Shown here one piece after another: positions 19,485 to 28,786 of a stretch of 64,000 nucleotides of DNA. Origin of the DNA: Isotricha intestinalis. Lineage: Eukaryota; Ciliophora; Litostomatea; Vestibuliferida; Isotrichidae. A program made the position numbers and the translations under genes. Numbering within the stretch: position 1 is the stretch's first letter; every line of letters begins with the position of its first letter. The stretch spans positions 1 through 64,000 of the forward strand of contig JAJJLU010000352.1 of the NCBI GenBank assembly GCA_023807065.1, written 5' to 3'. A model generated the notes under the pieces. The model ran no database searches, was not told the DNA's origin, and worked only from the letters and a program-made list of their open reading frames with translations.

Positions 19485-21548
19485 GGTAAAATTGTTGTTA
19501 ATATTTAAATTATTGTTATTGCTAAAATTGGTATTATAATTATTATTATTGAGATTATTGTTGGTGTTATTGTGGTTAAAGTTATTACTAATATGAGTGT
19601 TAATCATTTTTTTATTTCCTCCTACCTTTGGTCTACTATATATATTATGACCTTGATTTGTATTAATGTTGCTTTGTTGATTTATATTATTATTTTGCAT
19701 ATTATTAAAATTTTGGGGATTATTTTGAGAAAAATTATTTGGATTATTGAAATTCTGTTGAATAATATTTTGATTAGGATTATTATTTTGGTTATTGTTA
19801 AAATTATTATTATTAAAATTATTTTGGTTATTGTTATTGAAATTATTGTTGTTAAAATTATTATTGAAATTATTATTAAAATTATTTTGATTATTATTGA
19901 AATTGTTGTTAAAATTATTTTGATTATTATTAAAATTATTATTATTAAAATTATTTTGGTTATTGTTGAAATTATTATTAAAATTATTTTGGTTATTATT
20001 GAAATTATTATTTTGTTGATTAAGATTATTATTTTGATTTAATTGATTCATATTATTTAAATTTTGATTATTTTGTTCAAAATTTTGAGAATTAATATTA
20101 TTATCATCATCAACATTCATTTCATAATTTTCATCTTCACAGTTTGAATTATCATTTTCCATATTTTCCTGATTGAAATCATTTTGATTACATTGTAATT
20201 GTTGTTGCATTAAATTTAAATTTCCTGTATTAAAATCATCATCTTGGTTATTATTAATATTAAAATTACTTTGATTTCCTTTAGAAGATTTTGAATTTAA
20301 ATTTCTTCCACTTAACCCAATATTATTATAATTTCCTCCAAAATGGTGTTTAGTTTTTTCTTTTAATCGATCACTATATCTCAAAGTATTTAAACTATGA
20401 TTAGCACAAGAATAAGAAGGATTAATACAAGAAATCATAATAATTCTACTTTTATCACTTTTACTAACGAAAGAATCTCTTAAAACATGAGTTAAATTAC
20501 TAGTTCTAAAAGGAACATGAGTGTCAGCATTGTTTTTTTTTTCTTCAAGAGCTCTAATACATTCTTTAAGAGCTAATAAACTTTTATTAATTTCAGCTCC
20601 TTCAGCTCTTCTTTGTCTATTATTACTTTGTGTTTCTTGTGCTCTTTCACTTCCTGCTAAATCAACAAGAGATAATTTACCATATTCTTCATCTTCTCCT
20701 TTTAATTTCACTATTATATTACATATTGCATGTGATCGAGATGATGTTTCATTTGTTACTGTATTTTTTGTTGTTCTTATTGCATTAGCTGCTTTTATAA
20801 TTTGATGCATTTCTTCCTTTGATTCTGATATTTGATTTATTAAACCATATATTTGAACTTTACCATATTTATCATCTAATATTGTTAATCTATTCTTATT
20901 ATTTAATAAATCATATAATCTACCTCCATATATTTCAAAGAAACTTATATAAAAATCAAATTTATTACCATTATTATTTGACATATTATATAATGCATCA
21001 ATTGCTATATTTTGAATTCCTTTCATTGTATATGTTTTTCCACTTCCTGTTTGACCGTATGCAAAACAAGTAACAATACCTTGATTTAATACTAAATTAA
21101 TCATTGGAGCTATTGTATATTCATATACATCATTTGTAGTTTCATTTTCATTGAAAGAATTATCAAAAACAAATTCATGGTCTTCTAAATATTTTGTAAA
21201 ACCATCTACTTGAACTTTACATTCGTGAATTATCATTTTTGGATTTATTACTGAAACACAATCTATTTCTCCATTATTTATTTCTTTCTGTGATAATGGT
21301 CTTTTTCTAACTACTACAAATATTTTTGAATTATCTGAATATGTGTGATTTGATTTTTTTTGTTTTGATGTTTCTTGCTTCTTTTTATTCATCATTTTTG
21401 AAAATTGAACATCTGCTTCTTTTTGGTTTGGAGGTAAATTCTTTTTCTCTTCTTTGGCTTTTCGGGCTTCTCTTCTTTGTTTTAAAATTGCTATTTCTTC
21501 TGCGATTCCTCCCTTTTTTAAATTTTTTTCTCCAAGTAATTTTTTCAT
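18936..21548 (-). CDS. Kinesin-13 (MCAK/KIF2-type microtubule depolymerase) with giant Asn-rich insert
   Basis: 870 residues. The motor domain lies at about 75-400: IFVVVRKRP, the kinesin-13-type KVQVDGFTKYLEDHEFVFD, P-loop GQTGSGKT, switch I SSRSH, switch II DLAGSE, and the neck-side SLNTLRYSDRLK. A basic neck (LKQRREARKAKEEKK) precedes it, as expected for an internal-motor kinesin. Family members depolymerise microtubule ends in spindles and control flagellar length. Residues about 430-745 are extraordinarily Asn-rich (NNFNN-type and poly-Asn), encoded by ATT/AAT microsatellite DNA. The C-terminal 110 residues return to a normal coiled-coil composition (EEEDDWAILKRRISQEG), so the insert separates two conserved parts. 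Confidence 0.92.
19425..19484. repeat. (ATT)n microsatellite encoding poly-Asn in kinesin-13
   Basis: An almost uninterrupted run of ATT on the plus strand (AAT Asn codons on the coding strand). It is the core of a wider Asn-rich low-complexity tract (about 19330-20110) inside the kinesin gene and is expected to be length-variable. Confidence 0.9.
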
Positions 21549-21678
21549 TTTTTTTCTTTTATTTTTGAAATTTTTATTTTTTTTTATTTATTTAAGTTTT
21601 TTTTAATTTTATTTCTAATAAAAAATTTATTTTTAATTATAAAAAACTATTTTGTGTTTATCTAAATTTCCATTATTT

Positions 21679-21730
21679 CAACAAATTCAACTTGTTGTGG
21701 GAATCCATCTTATTCCAGAATGGAAACCCA
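21679..21730. other. Two tandem hairpins in the kinesin / deaminase intergenic region
   Basis: Two adjacent inverted repeats. Hairpin 1 is CAACAA (21679-21684) with TTGTTG (21692-21697) and a 7-nt loop. Hairpin 2 starts one base later: TGGG-AA-TCCAT (21698-21708) pairs with ATGGA-AA-CCCA (21720-21730) around a symmetrical AA/AA internal loop. The stretch is much richer in G and C than its surroundings. It lies between the kinesin 5' end (21548) and the deaminase stop (21791). It could be a structured RNA, a 3'-end signal or a small repeat element; no known RNA family was recognised. Confidence 0.45.
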
Positions 21731-21790
21731 TTTAATAAATAAGCCAAAAAAAATTTTTAAATAATTAATTAAACCTTTAAATAATTAAAT

Positions 21791-23257
21791 TTATTCTTTA
21801 TCAACAAGTTCTAAACAAATTGCTTTATTAAATTCCATCCATTCATTCAGGAATTTTTCTTTATAAATATTTTTTAAATCATCAGAAATTTGAGCAGAAT
21901 CTATACTAGATAAGCCAATTAATTTAAAATCAAAAAGATCAAATTCCATACTTGCAGCACAGACAAAAAAATCATAATTAACTCCTTTAGTATTATAAAG
22001 AGTAGGATCATCATTACTAATACAAATATTAATACCATAATTTAAATAACTTATACCAGGATGCATTCTTAAATCTCTTACATTTCTTAAAGTTTGATTT
22101 GATATTGGATTTACTTCAATACAAATGTTTTTTTCTTTAAATTTATCAATTAATCCTAAATATTTATATAAATTTATTCCATGACCAAATCTCTTTGATT
22201 CTAATAAATATCCATCAATTAAATTTTGGTTTCTAACCCTTATACTTTCTCCACAATGAAGTATCCAAGGTAAATATAAAGAATATTCTTTTCTTAAATC
22301 ATTTGCTTTTAATAAAACATTTTTTAATTCATAAAATGTTTTAAAATGATCTTCATCTCCACTTAAATCCATTCCACATATTATATCTGGATATTTCTTT
22401 TTTAATTCAAAACTTAATTTCATTAGATTTTCTATTCTTTCATTTTTCATATTTCTTAACATTCCTATTATTATTCCAAATGAAAAATCTTTATATGTTT
22501 TTCTTATTTCATCTAATGCTTCTTTTATTATTGAAAATTCTTCATCTATTGAAATTTTATTTAAATTTTCATCAGTTACTTGATTAGGAAGATATCTTGT
22601 TTCAAGTCTATATATTTTATCTTCTAAACATTGTTGGAAGTTATTTAGTAAATGTTGTTTAAAAAAATTTTTATAAAGATATAAATGATAACAATAAAAA
22701 TATTTTGGCATAAAAATAGTAAAAGCTTCAGAATTACTTTTGGCTTTTTCTAATTCATGAGGTAACATACTTAATTTTTCATGGAAAAAATCATAAATAG
22801 TTTTATTTGGATTTTCTTTAAAAAAATCATTTAAAATTTCTTTAATATTTTTATCATCATCTCTAGGTTTTTTAGTGTAAATTAATCTATAAGGATATTT
22901 AGTAATAACATCTTTAGAATAATCTCTCAAATATATATTATCTTTATTTTCATTTACTATATTAGAAATCCAATTAATATCAATTGAATCTTCAAGATGA
23001 TGATGAAGAAGACATCCTTTTGGCATTTTTTTCAGTAAAGAAAAAAATTTATGTGATTCTATTTCTTTTTTATATTTCATTGCTAAATCATAATGGAAAT
23101 CTTCATTGAAATTAAATGTTATTTTTGAATGAAATAATCTATTTGCTGTGTCTTCTAATTTAGAAAATTTAATATTTTTATATTTTAAGAGATTTAAATC
23201 GTTTTTTATTAAATTTTCTCTTTTCTCTTCATATTCTTTAATTTCTGGATTTTCCAT
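21791..23257 (-). CDS. ADA2/ADGF-type adenosine deaminase, cytosolic form
   Basis: 488 residues. Metal and catalytic signatures of the adenosine deaminase family are all visible: MPKGCLLHHHLEDS with the H-x-H pair (H85, H87), CGMDLSGDE, HCGES (H334, E337), RFGHGINL, and VNPISN followed by CISNDDPTLY with the Asp pair (D416, D417). The MPKG lead-in and the long N-terminal region match the ADA2/ADGF branch rather than classic ADA1. It should hydrolyse adenosine or a related purine nucleoside to the inosine form. ADGF members are usually secreted, but no signal peptide is present here, so it is predicted intracellular and may serve purine salvage. Confidence 0.88.
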   Translation of the reverse strand: MENPEIKEYEEKRENLIKNDLNLLKYKNIKFSKLEDTANRLFHSKITFNFNEDFHYDLAMKYKKEIESHKFFSLLKKMPKGCLLHHHLEDSIDINWISNIVNENKDNIYLRDYSKDVITKYPYRLIYTKKPRDDDKNIKEILNDFFKENPNKTIYDFFHEKLSMLPHELEKAKSNSEAFTIFMPKYFYCYHLYLYKNFFKQHLLNNFQQCLEDKIYRLETRYLPNQVTDENLNKISIDEEFSIIKEALDEIRKTYKDFSFGIIIGMLRNMKNERIENLMKLSFELKKKYPDIICGMDLSGDEDHFKTFYELKNVLLKANDLRKEYSLYLPWILHCGESIRVRNQNLIDGYLLESKRFGHGINLYKYLGLIDKFKEKNICIEVNPISNQTLRNVRDLRMHPGISYLNYGINICISNDDPTLYNTKGVNYDFFVCAASMEFDLFDFKLIGLSSIDSAQISDDLKNIYKEKFLNEWMEFNKAICLELVDKE

Positions 23258-23439
23258 TTTTTTTTTGTTTTTTTATTTTTATTGAAATTATTATATAATT
23301 TTATTATTTAATTTTATTAACCAAAAAATAATTTTCATTCACTGTTTTTTATAATGAAATTATTTTGGTTTTTTAATATATTTTAAAAAGATTTATGATT
23401 ATCAATTTATAAATCTATCCTAGCTTCATTAAATCTTTA

Positions 23440-23495
23440 AAGTTCCTCCAGCCTTGAGGAAAAAATAATTTTTTCCCAAAAACTCTTTGGAACTT
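23440..23495. other. Nested inverted repeats upstream of the deaminase and kinase genes
   Basis: Outer arms AAGTTCC (23440-23446) and GGAACTT (23489-23495) enclose further palindromes: TTCCTC/GAGGAA (23443-23448 with 23456-23461) and GGAAAAAAT-A-ATTTTTTCC (23458-23476). These helices overlap, so alternative folds are possible. It is the only G/C-enriched patch in a 480-bp intergenic region (23258-23740) that otherwise shows nothing. It may be a small non-coding RNA or a regulatory palindrome; no family recognised. Confidence 0.4.
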
Positions 23496-23740
23496 ACATC
23501 AAAATAATCATAAAAATTTTATATTATTATTATTTGAATTCATTTATAATAATTTATAGATATAATTTGAATTCATCTAGTTATTATAAATCATATATTT
23601 TATATTTCTTTTAATTTATTTTAAAAACATAATTATGAAAAAAATATGTTAATATCTTCATTAAGATCATTATCATTTTTTTAATGATAAATAATAAATA
23701 TATGTAATTTATGTAAATAAATAAAAAAAAGAAACATAAA

Positions 23741-26068
23741 ATGTCTAAAATAAATAATATATGGGAAAAGTATAATAAAATAGAAATAATAGGTTCAGGA
23801 AAATTTGGTGATGTTTATAAAGCAAAAATTGGTAATCAATATGTAACAATTAAAAAAATAAATAAACTAAAAATAAATAAAAAACAATTATTAGAAGAAA
23901 CAGAAATCTTGAAAAAAATAGAATCAGATAATTTAGTGAAGTTAATCGAAAGAATTGAAATAGAAAATTCATTTTATATTATAAATGAATTTTGTCACTT
24001 AAATCTTCAAGAATATTTAAATAGAAGAAAAGAAGCTTTATCGATAGAAGAAATAAAAGAATTATTAATTGATTTAAATAAAGGATTTAAAGTAATGAAT
24101 AAAAACAATATAATTCATGGAGATATTAGTCTTTCAAATATTTTATTATCATTAAATAAAAATAATATAAATAAAGTATGTTTTAAAATATCTGATTTTG
24201 GATTAAGTGATATAAACGAAGAAGATTTTATAAGTATCAATGTATTAAAAGGATCATGTCAATTTATTCCTCCTGAATGTTTAAAAGGAAAAAAAATAAA
24301 TAATAAAGGTGATATATGGTCTTTAGGTATTCTTATTTATTATCTTTTATTTAAACAATACCCTTATAACGGAACAGAAATTCAAATCCTTAAACAAATA
24401 GAATCTAATAAAAAATTAAATGTTATAAATGATAAATTATTAGATGATTTATTAAAAAAAATGCTAAATCCTAATATTGACAAAAGAATTAACTGGGAAG
24501 AGTATTTTAATCATCCTTTTTTTAATAATAATAATGTAATTAATAATTTACCTTTTTTTAATATGACATGCGGTCAACATTCAAAAAATTTTTATGGTTA
24601 TTGTTCAGATTGTAAATGTAATATATGTGAATTATGTGATCATAATTCACATAATTTTATTCCTTTTTATCAAATATCTTTTAATCAAAATGAAATCAAT
24701 CAGATAAATAATTTATCTCAATTAATAAATAATAAATTAGAACAATTTATTAAAATTAAAAAAAATATTGAGGAATTAATAAATAAAATAAAATCAATTA
24801 AGGGTAATTCTTCAATATATGAAAAAGATAAAAATAATAATTATAAACAATATTTAATTGATTATTTAGAAGTATTAACTAAAAAAATAGAAATTAATGA
24901 AGATTTAATAAATATAAATTTTGCTCCTATTAAAAAAGAAAATAATATTAAATGTGAATATGATATTAAGAAGGGAAAAGATGATAAAGATAATTATTTA
25001 ATTCAAAGAATAATAAATTCCTATGAAGAAACAAAAAGAAATAATTCATGGTTAGAAGAAGAATCACCAAATAATGAAAAGGAAATAAAAGATAACTGTG
25101 AAATGTATTTAAATAATAAAAAAATAGATTTTAGTTATAAATATAAATTTCCAAAAGATGAAAAATATAAAATGCAAATATTTTTTAAAAAACCTTTATC
25201 AAATACAAATTATATGTTTTTTGATTGTAATAAATTAACTTCTTTGAATTTATCTAATTTTAACAGTAATTATGTTAAAAATATGAGAAGTATGTTCTAT
25301 AATTGTCGTTCTTTAACTTCTTTAAATTTATCTGATTTTTATACTAATAATGTAAAAGATATGAATGAAATGTTTTATGGTTGTCTTTCTCTAACTTCTT
25401 TAAATTTATCTGATTTTAATACTGATAATGTAAAAAATATGAGTGGTATGTTCTATAAATGTTCTTCTTTAACTTCTTTAAATTTATCTAATTTTAATAC
25501 TAATAATGTTAAACATATGAGTGGTATGTTCCGTGATTGTTCTTCTTTATCCTCTTTAAATTTATCTAATTTTAATACTAATAATGTTTATAATATGAGT
25601 TGTATGTTTTCTGGTTGCTATTATTTAACTTCTTTAAATTTATCTAATTTTAATACAAATAATGTCAATAATATGAGTTTTATATTCTCTAATTGTCGTT
25701 CTTTAACTTCTTTAAATTTATCTCATTTTAATACTGCTAATGTTAAAGATATGAGTGGTATGTTCTATGGTTGTTCTTCTTTAAAATCTTTAAATTTATC
25801 TAATTTTAATACTAATAATGTTTATAATATGAGTGGAATGTTCCGAGATTGTTCTTCTTTAACTTCTTTAAATTTATCTAATTTTAATACTAATAATGTT
25901 AAAGATATGAATAATATGTTCTGTGATTGTCGATCTTTAACATCTTTAAATTTAGCTAATTTTAATACCATTAATGTTGAATATATGGAAAATATTTTTA
26001 AAAATTTAAATAGGAAATGTGAAATCATTAGTAAAGATGAAAAAATGTTATCTGAAAAAAACAAATAG
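23741..26068 (+). CDS. Protein kinase - B-box - DUF285 (BspA-like repeat) fusion
   Basis: 775 residues ending in TAG. Residues 12-261 are a Ser/Thr-type kinase: glycine loop GSGKFG (18-23), Lys38, alpha-C Glu53, catalytic loop HGDISLSN (H126, D128, N133), DFG 152-154 and PPE 177-179. HGD replaces the usual HRD, but all catalytic residues are present, so activity is expected. Residues 277-305 are a B-box zinc finger (CGQH, CSDC, CELCDHNSH). A helical region with a probable coiled coil follows (about 315-420). Residues 499-758 are ten 26-residue DUF285 repeats (LTSLNLSNFNTNNVKNMSG type). No signal peptide or membrane helix is seen, so the repeats are predicted cytoplasmic, unlike most BspA-like proteins, which are surface-exposed. 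Confidence 0.88.
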   Translation: MSKINNIWEKYNKIEIIGSGKFGDVYKAKIGNQYVTIKKINKLKINKKQLLEETEILKKIESDNLVKLIERIEIENSFYIINEFCHLNLQEYLNRRKEALSIEEIKELLIDLNKGFKVMNKNNIIHGDISLSNILLSLNKNNINKVCFKISDFGLSDINEEDFISINVLKGSCQFIPPECLKGKKINNKGDIWSLGILIYYLLFKQYPYNGTEIQILKQIESNKKLNVINDKLLDDLLKKMLNPNIDKRINWEEYFNHPFFNNNNVINNLPFFNMTCGQHSKNFYGYCSDCKCNICELCDHNSHNFIPFYQISFNQNEINQINNLSQLINNKLEQFIKIKKNIEELINKIKSIKGNSSIYEKDKNNNYKQYLIDYLEVLTKKIEINEDLININFAPIKKENNIKCEYDIKKGKDDKDNYLIQRIINSYEETKRNNSWLEEESPNNEKEIKDNCEMYLNNKKIDFSYKYKFPKDEKYKMQIFFKKPLSNTNYMFFDCNKLTSLNLSNFNSNYVKNMRSMFYNCRSLTSLNLSDFYTNNVKDMNEMFYGCLSLTSLNLSDFNTDNVKNMSGMFYKCSSLTSLNLSNFNTNNVKHMSGMFRDCSSLSSLNLSNFNTNNVYNMSCMFSGCYYLTSLNLSNFNTNNVNNMSFIFSNCRSLTSLNLSHFNTANVKDMSGMFYGCSSLKSLNLSNFNTNNVYNMSGMFRDCSSLTSLNLSNFNTNNVKDMNNMFCDCRSLTSLNLANFNTINVEYMENIFKNLNRKCEIISKDEKMLSEKNK
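25235..26014 (+). repeat. Ten tandem 78-bp units encoding DUF285 repeats
   Basis: Exact 78-bp period (for example equivalent bases at 25471 and 25549). Central units are nearly identical in DNA, including synonymous positions, in TCTTTAAATTTATCTAATTT and the AATACTAATAATGT stretch. The first and last units are more diverged. This indicates recent unit duplication or conversion within the kinase gene. Confidence 0.9.
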
Positions 26069-27010
26069 TTTATTCCTAGCATTAAATATTTAGCTTGATT
26101 TTAAAAAAAATTAAAATAAATTAGTAGTGATTATTTTTTTTCTTTATTATTCAATTTCTTTTTTTTTAATCATTAAAACTAAATAAAAATACAATTTTAA
26201 CACCATCATTTGGAATCATAATTAAAGAAATTAATTACATTCCTTTAATTTATTCATTTAAACATATACTAAATAATAATAGGTTTAAATTAAAAATATT
26301 TGCTATGATTATTAATATACTTATTTAATGTTTTTTATCTAACATTTAAAATTAAATTTGAAAATAAGTTTTATTTTATTTATTATATCAAATGTATTTT
26401 GAAAAAAAAGAAGAAGTAAATTCAAACAAACTCTATAAAACCTAAAACAAAAAACATTCTTTCTTTAAGAGTATATTTCTAATATTTATGTTATAAAACA
26501 TATAATTTTTGTTTAAAAAATGAACATTGGATTCAAAAAATAATTGTATGGAATTTATTTATATAATATTTGATTCAATAAATTATTTTTATCTGGTTAT
26601 ATATATACTTATAAACATTAAAAAATCTCTTTTTAGAAATAAAATATTACTTAAAACCTCAAAATTAAACTTTTTAATAAAAAGAATATCAATTTTATAA
26701 TTTTTTATTATTATTTTTCAGTTTTAAATGTATAATTTAAATTTTAAAAAGATAAATTTTGTATTCTAACAAGATGAATAAAAATAATGTTTATTATTTT
26801 AAAAAGTTTATTTATAAAAAAACTTATATAATATTTAAATATTTTTGTTAACAAATCTTACAAAAATTACTTTTTATTAGTTAATAATAACAAAAAGCTT
26901 TAAAAACAAAGACAAAAAAAAATAATAATAAACAAATACAAAAATACCATAAATATTAACATACTTTAATATAGCTATTCTATATCATCAAAAATTGTTT
27001 TGAATTATAT
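26069..27010. other. Long intergenic region, no gene seen
   Basis: About 940 bp, the longest gene-free stretch in the window. It has stops in all frames and only short A/T runs. It separates two convergent genes (kinase fusion and Mei2-like), so it should hold two 3' ends. I found no tRNA-like B box, hairpin or coding relic. Confidence 0.55.
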
Positions 27011-27556
27011 TTATAAAATATGATTTCCAAAATTTTTTTTTAATATTTTAACTCCTTGAACAGAAGAATAACAAATTTCGTATTTTTTATTACATCCTTT
27101 AATATTTAAAATTTTCCATTTTTCTTCGAAAAAATTTAAAAATTGCAGAATGTTATAATACTTCTTCATATTTACAAAAGCAAATCCTAAAATATTACCA
27201 GAATTACTATCAATAGGAATATATAAATAATTAATATAATTTTCTAATAATATAATTGAAGATATATTTTGATATTTTAAGTATCTTGGAAGATTTTTTA
27301 TCATTATTGTTGTTCGTTTATCTTTTCCATTTATTATATTTTCTCTTATTATTGTCATTGTTTTTTTCTTTTTATTATCTTTACTTTTTATATCTTCACT
27401 TTTAGAATTAGAAAAAAAATGAGAAAAACGAGATTCAGAAGGATTACTAAAATTTGGGAATAATTTTTCTATTATTTTTGAATAAAAAATCCAATTAAAA
27501 TTCTTATTTTTTTCTATCTCTGAATCAGAAAAATAATGTTTATTCTCAAAATTCAT
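27011..27556 (-). CDS. Mei2-like RNA-recognition-motif protein
   Basis: 181 residues. Residues about 76-181 match the C-terminal RRM (RRM3) of Mei2-type proteins: RTTIMIKNLPRYLKYQNIS, then LYIPIDSNSGNILGFAFVNM, then FFEEKWKILN and CYSSVQGVKIL. In fission yeast and plants this RRM binds RNA and promotes meiosis or developmental switches. The short N-terminal part is charged and Ser-rich. The protein consists of little more than this one RRM; Mei2 itself has additional upstream RRMs. Role here unknown, possibly in sexual (conjugation) or developmental RNA control. Confidence 0.82.
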   Translation of the reverse strand: MNFENKHYFSDSEIEKNKNFNWIFYSKIIEKLFPNFSNPSESRFSHFFSNSKSEDIKSKDNKKKKTMTIIRENIINGKDKRTTIMIKNLPRYLKYQNISSIILLENYINYLYIPIDSNSGNILGFAFVNMKKYYNILQFLNFFEEKWKILNIKGCNKKYEICYSSVQGVKILKKNFGNHIL

Positions 27557-27690
27557 TATTTTATTTTTAATAATATATAATGATATAATTATAAAATGAT
27601 TTCTTTCTCCAAATAAAAAATTAAAAATTATTTTTATAAAAGTTAATTTAATTAAAAATAATATATCCTAAAAAAATATTATAAAAAAAA

Positions 27691-28593
27691 ATGGAAAAAA
27701 CAGAAATAAAAGAAAAAAGTAATGATGAAAAAAATGCAACTTTTGATTTTAATAGTTTATTATTATTAGAATATAATTCAAAATGTAATGATTGTGGAAT
27801 AGAAAAGCCAAAATATGTATCAATAAATAATGGAGTATTTCTTTGTGAAAGATGTTCATTAGTTCATAGAACATATGGTTTAAATATAAGTGTAATAAGA
27901 TCAATAGAAAAAGATAATTGGAATGAATTACAATTTTTATTTTTAAAAAAAGGAGGAAATGAAAATTTCAGAAAATTTATTTATGAATATTTTTTCCCTT
28001 TAAATACTTCAACATATGATATTTATAGATCAAATGCATTAGATTATTATAGAAAAAAACTAAGAAATGAAGTTAATTTAGAAATTAATAAAGAATATAA
28101 AGAAGAAGAAAATATTAAACCAGATAATAAAACAGGTATTTTTATTATTCCAGATAGTGCAATAATTTATTATAATTATAATAATGATTTAATTGGAAAT
28201 TTTAGTTCTTGTATTCCAAAGAATGAAAATATTTATCAAAAATTTTCTGGAACTTTATATTCTTTTTCAAATAAAGTTAATAGTAAAATGAATGAATTTG
28301 GAATTCCTGAAAAAACAAGGAAAGTAGGTAATTATATTGTTACTAATAAGTATGTTCAAAAAATCAGTGAAGGAAGTAAAAAAGTTTATAACAGTTTTAT
28401 TGATAAAGTTATTAAGAGAAATAAAAAGAAAAATGAAAATGAAGAAAAAAATGATAGTCATCAAGTTTTAGTTGATATTGGTCCTATTGATAATACTGAA
28501 GAAAAAAAAGAAGAAAAAAATAATAATGAAAATAATGAATATAGTAAAGTTGAAAGTATAAATAGTTCTACGAGTTTAGCTGAAAGTGATTAA
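27691..28593 (+). CDS. Arf GTPase-activating protein (ArfGAP)
   Basis: 300 residues. The ArfGAP zinc finger is CNDC (C32, C35) and CERC (C52, C55), followed by SLVHRTYGLNISVIRS, which carries the catalytic arginine finger at R60. The rest of the GAP domain runs to about residue 125 (WNELQFLFLKKGGNENFR). The C-terminal half has an amphipathic, Gly/Lys/Ser-rich stretch and an acidic tail, which may sense Golgi membranes as in ArfGAP1/3. It should stimulate GTP hydrolysis on Arf and control COPI vesicle traffic. It is divergent from the Mei2-like gene, 134 bp apart. Confidence 0.9.
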   Translation: MEKTEIKEKSNDEKNATFDFNSLLLLEYNSKCNDCGIEKPKYVSINNGVFLCERCSLVHRTYGLNISVIRSIEKDNWNELQFLFLKKGGNENFRKFIYEYFFPLNTSTYDIYRSNALDYYRKKLRNEVNLEINKEYKEEENIKPDNKTGIFIIPDSAIIYYNYNNDLIGNFSSCIPKNENIYQKFSGTLYSFSNKVNSKMNEFGIPEKTRKVGNYIVTNKYVQKISEGSKKVYNSFIDKVIKRNKKKNENEEKNDSHQVLVDIGPIDNTEEKKEEKNNNENNEYSKVESINSSTSLAESD

Positions 28594-28786
28594 ATTTAAT
28601 GAAATATGTTTTTGAATTTTTGAAAAAAATTAAATATCATTTAAAAAAACTTTTAATTATTTTATTTAAAAAAAAGGAAAAACTTTTAAATATTAAAATA
28701 TCAATTTATATAATATATAAATAAATTCACATTATCATTTTTTTTAATTTTCTTACAAAATATGATTTAATTAAAATTTAATTTTA

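Noticed and set aside
19572..20042. Ile/Val/Leu-rich 156-codon open frame on the plus strand
   Set aside because: It is the antisense of the Asn-rich kinesin tract (ATT read as Ile) and has no domain.
20521..20805. 94-codon Ser/Leu/Ala-rich plus-strand frame
   Set aside because: It is the complement of the conserved kinesin motor and has no independent support.
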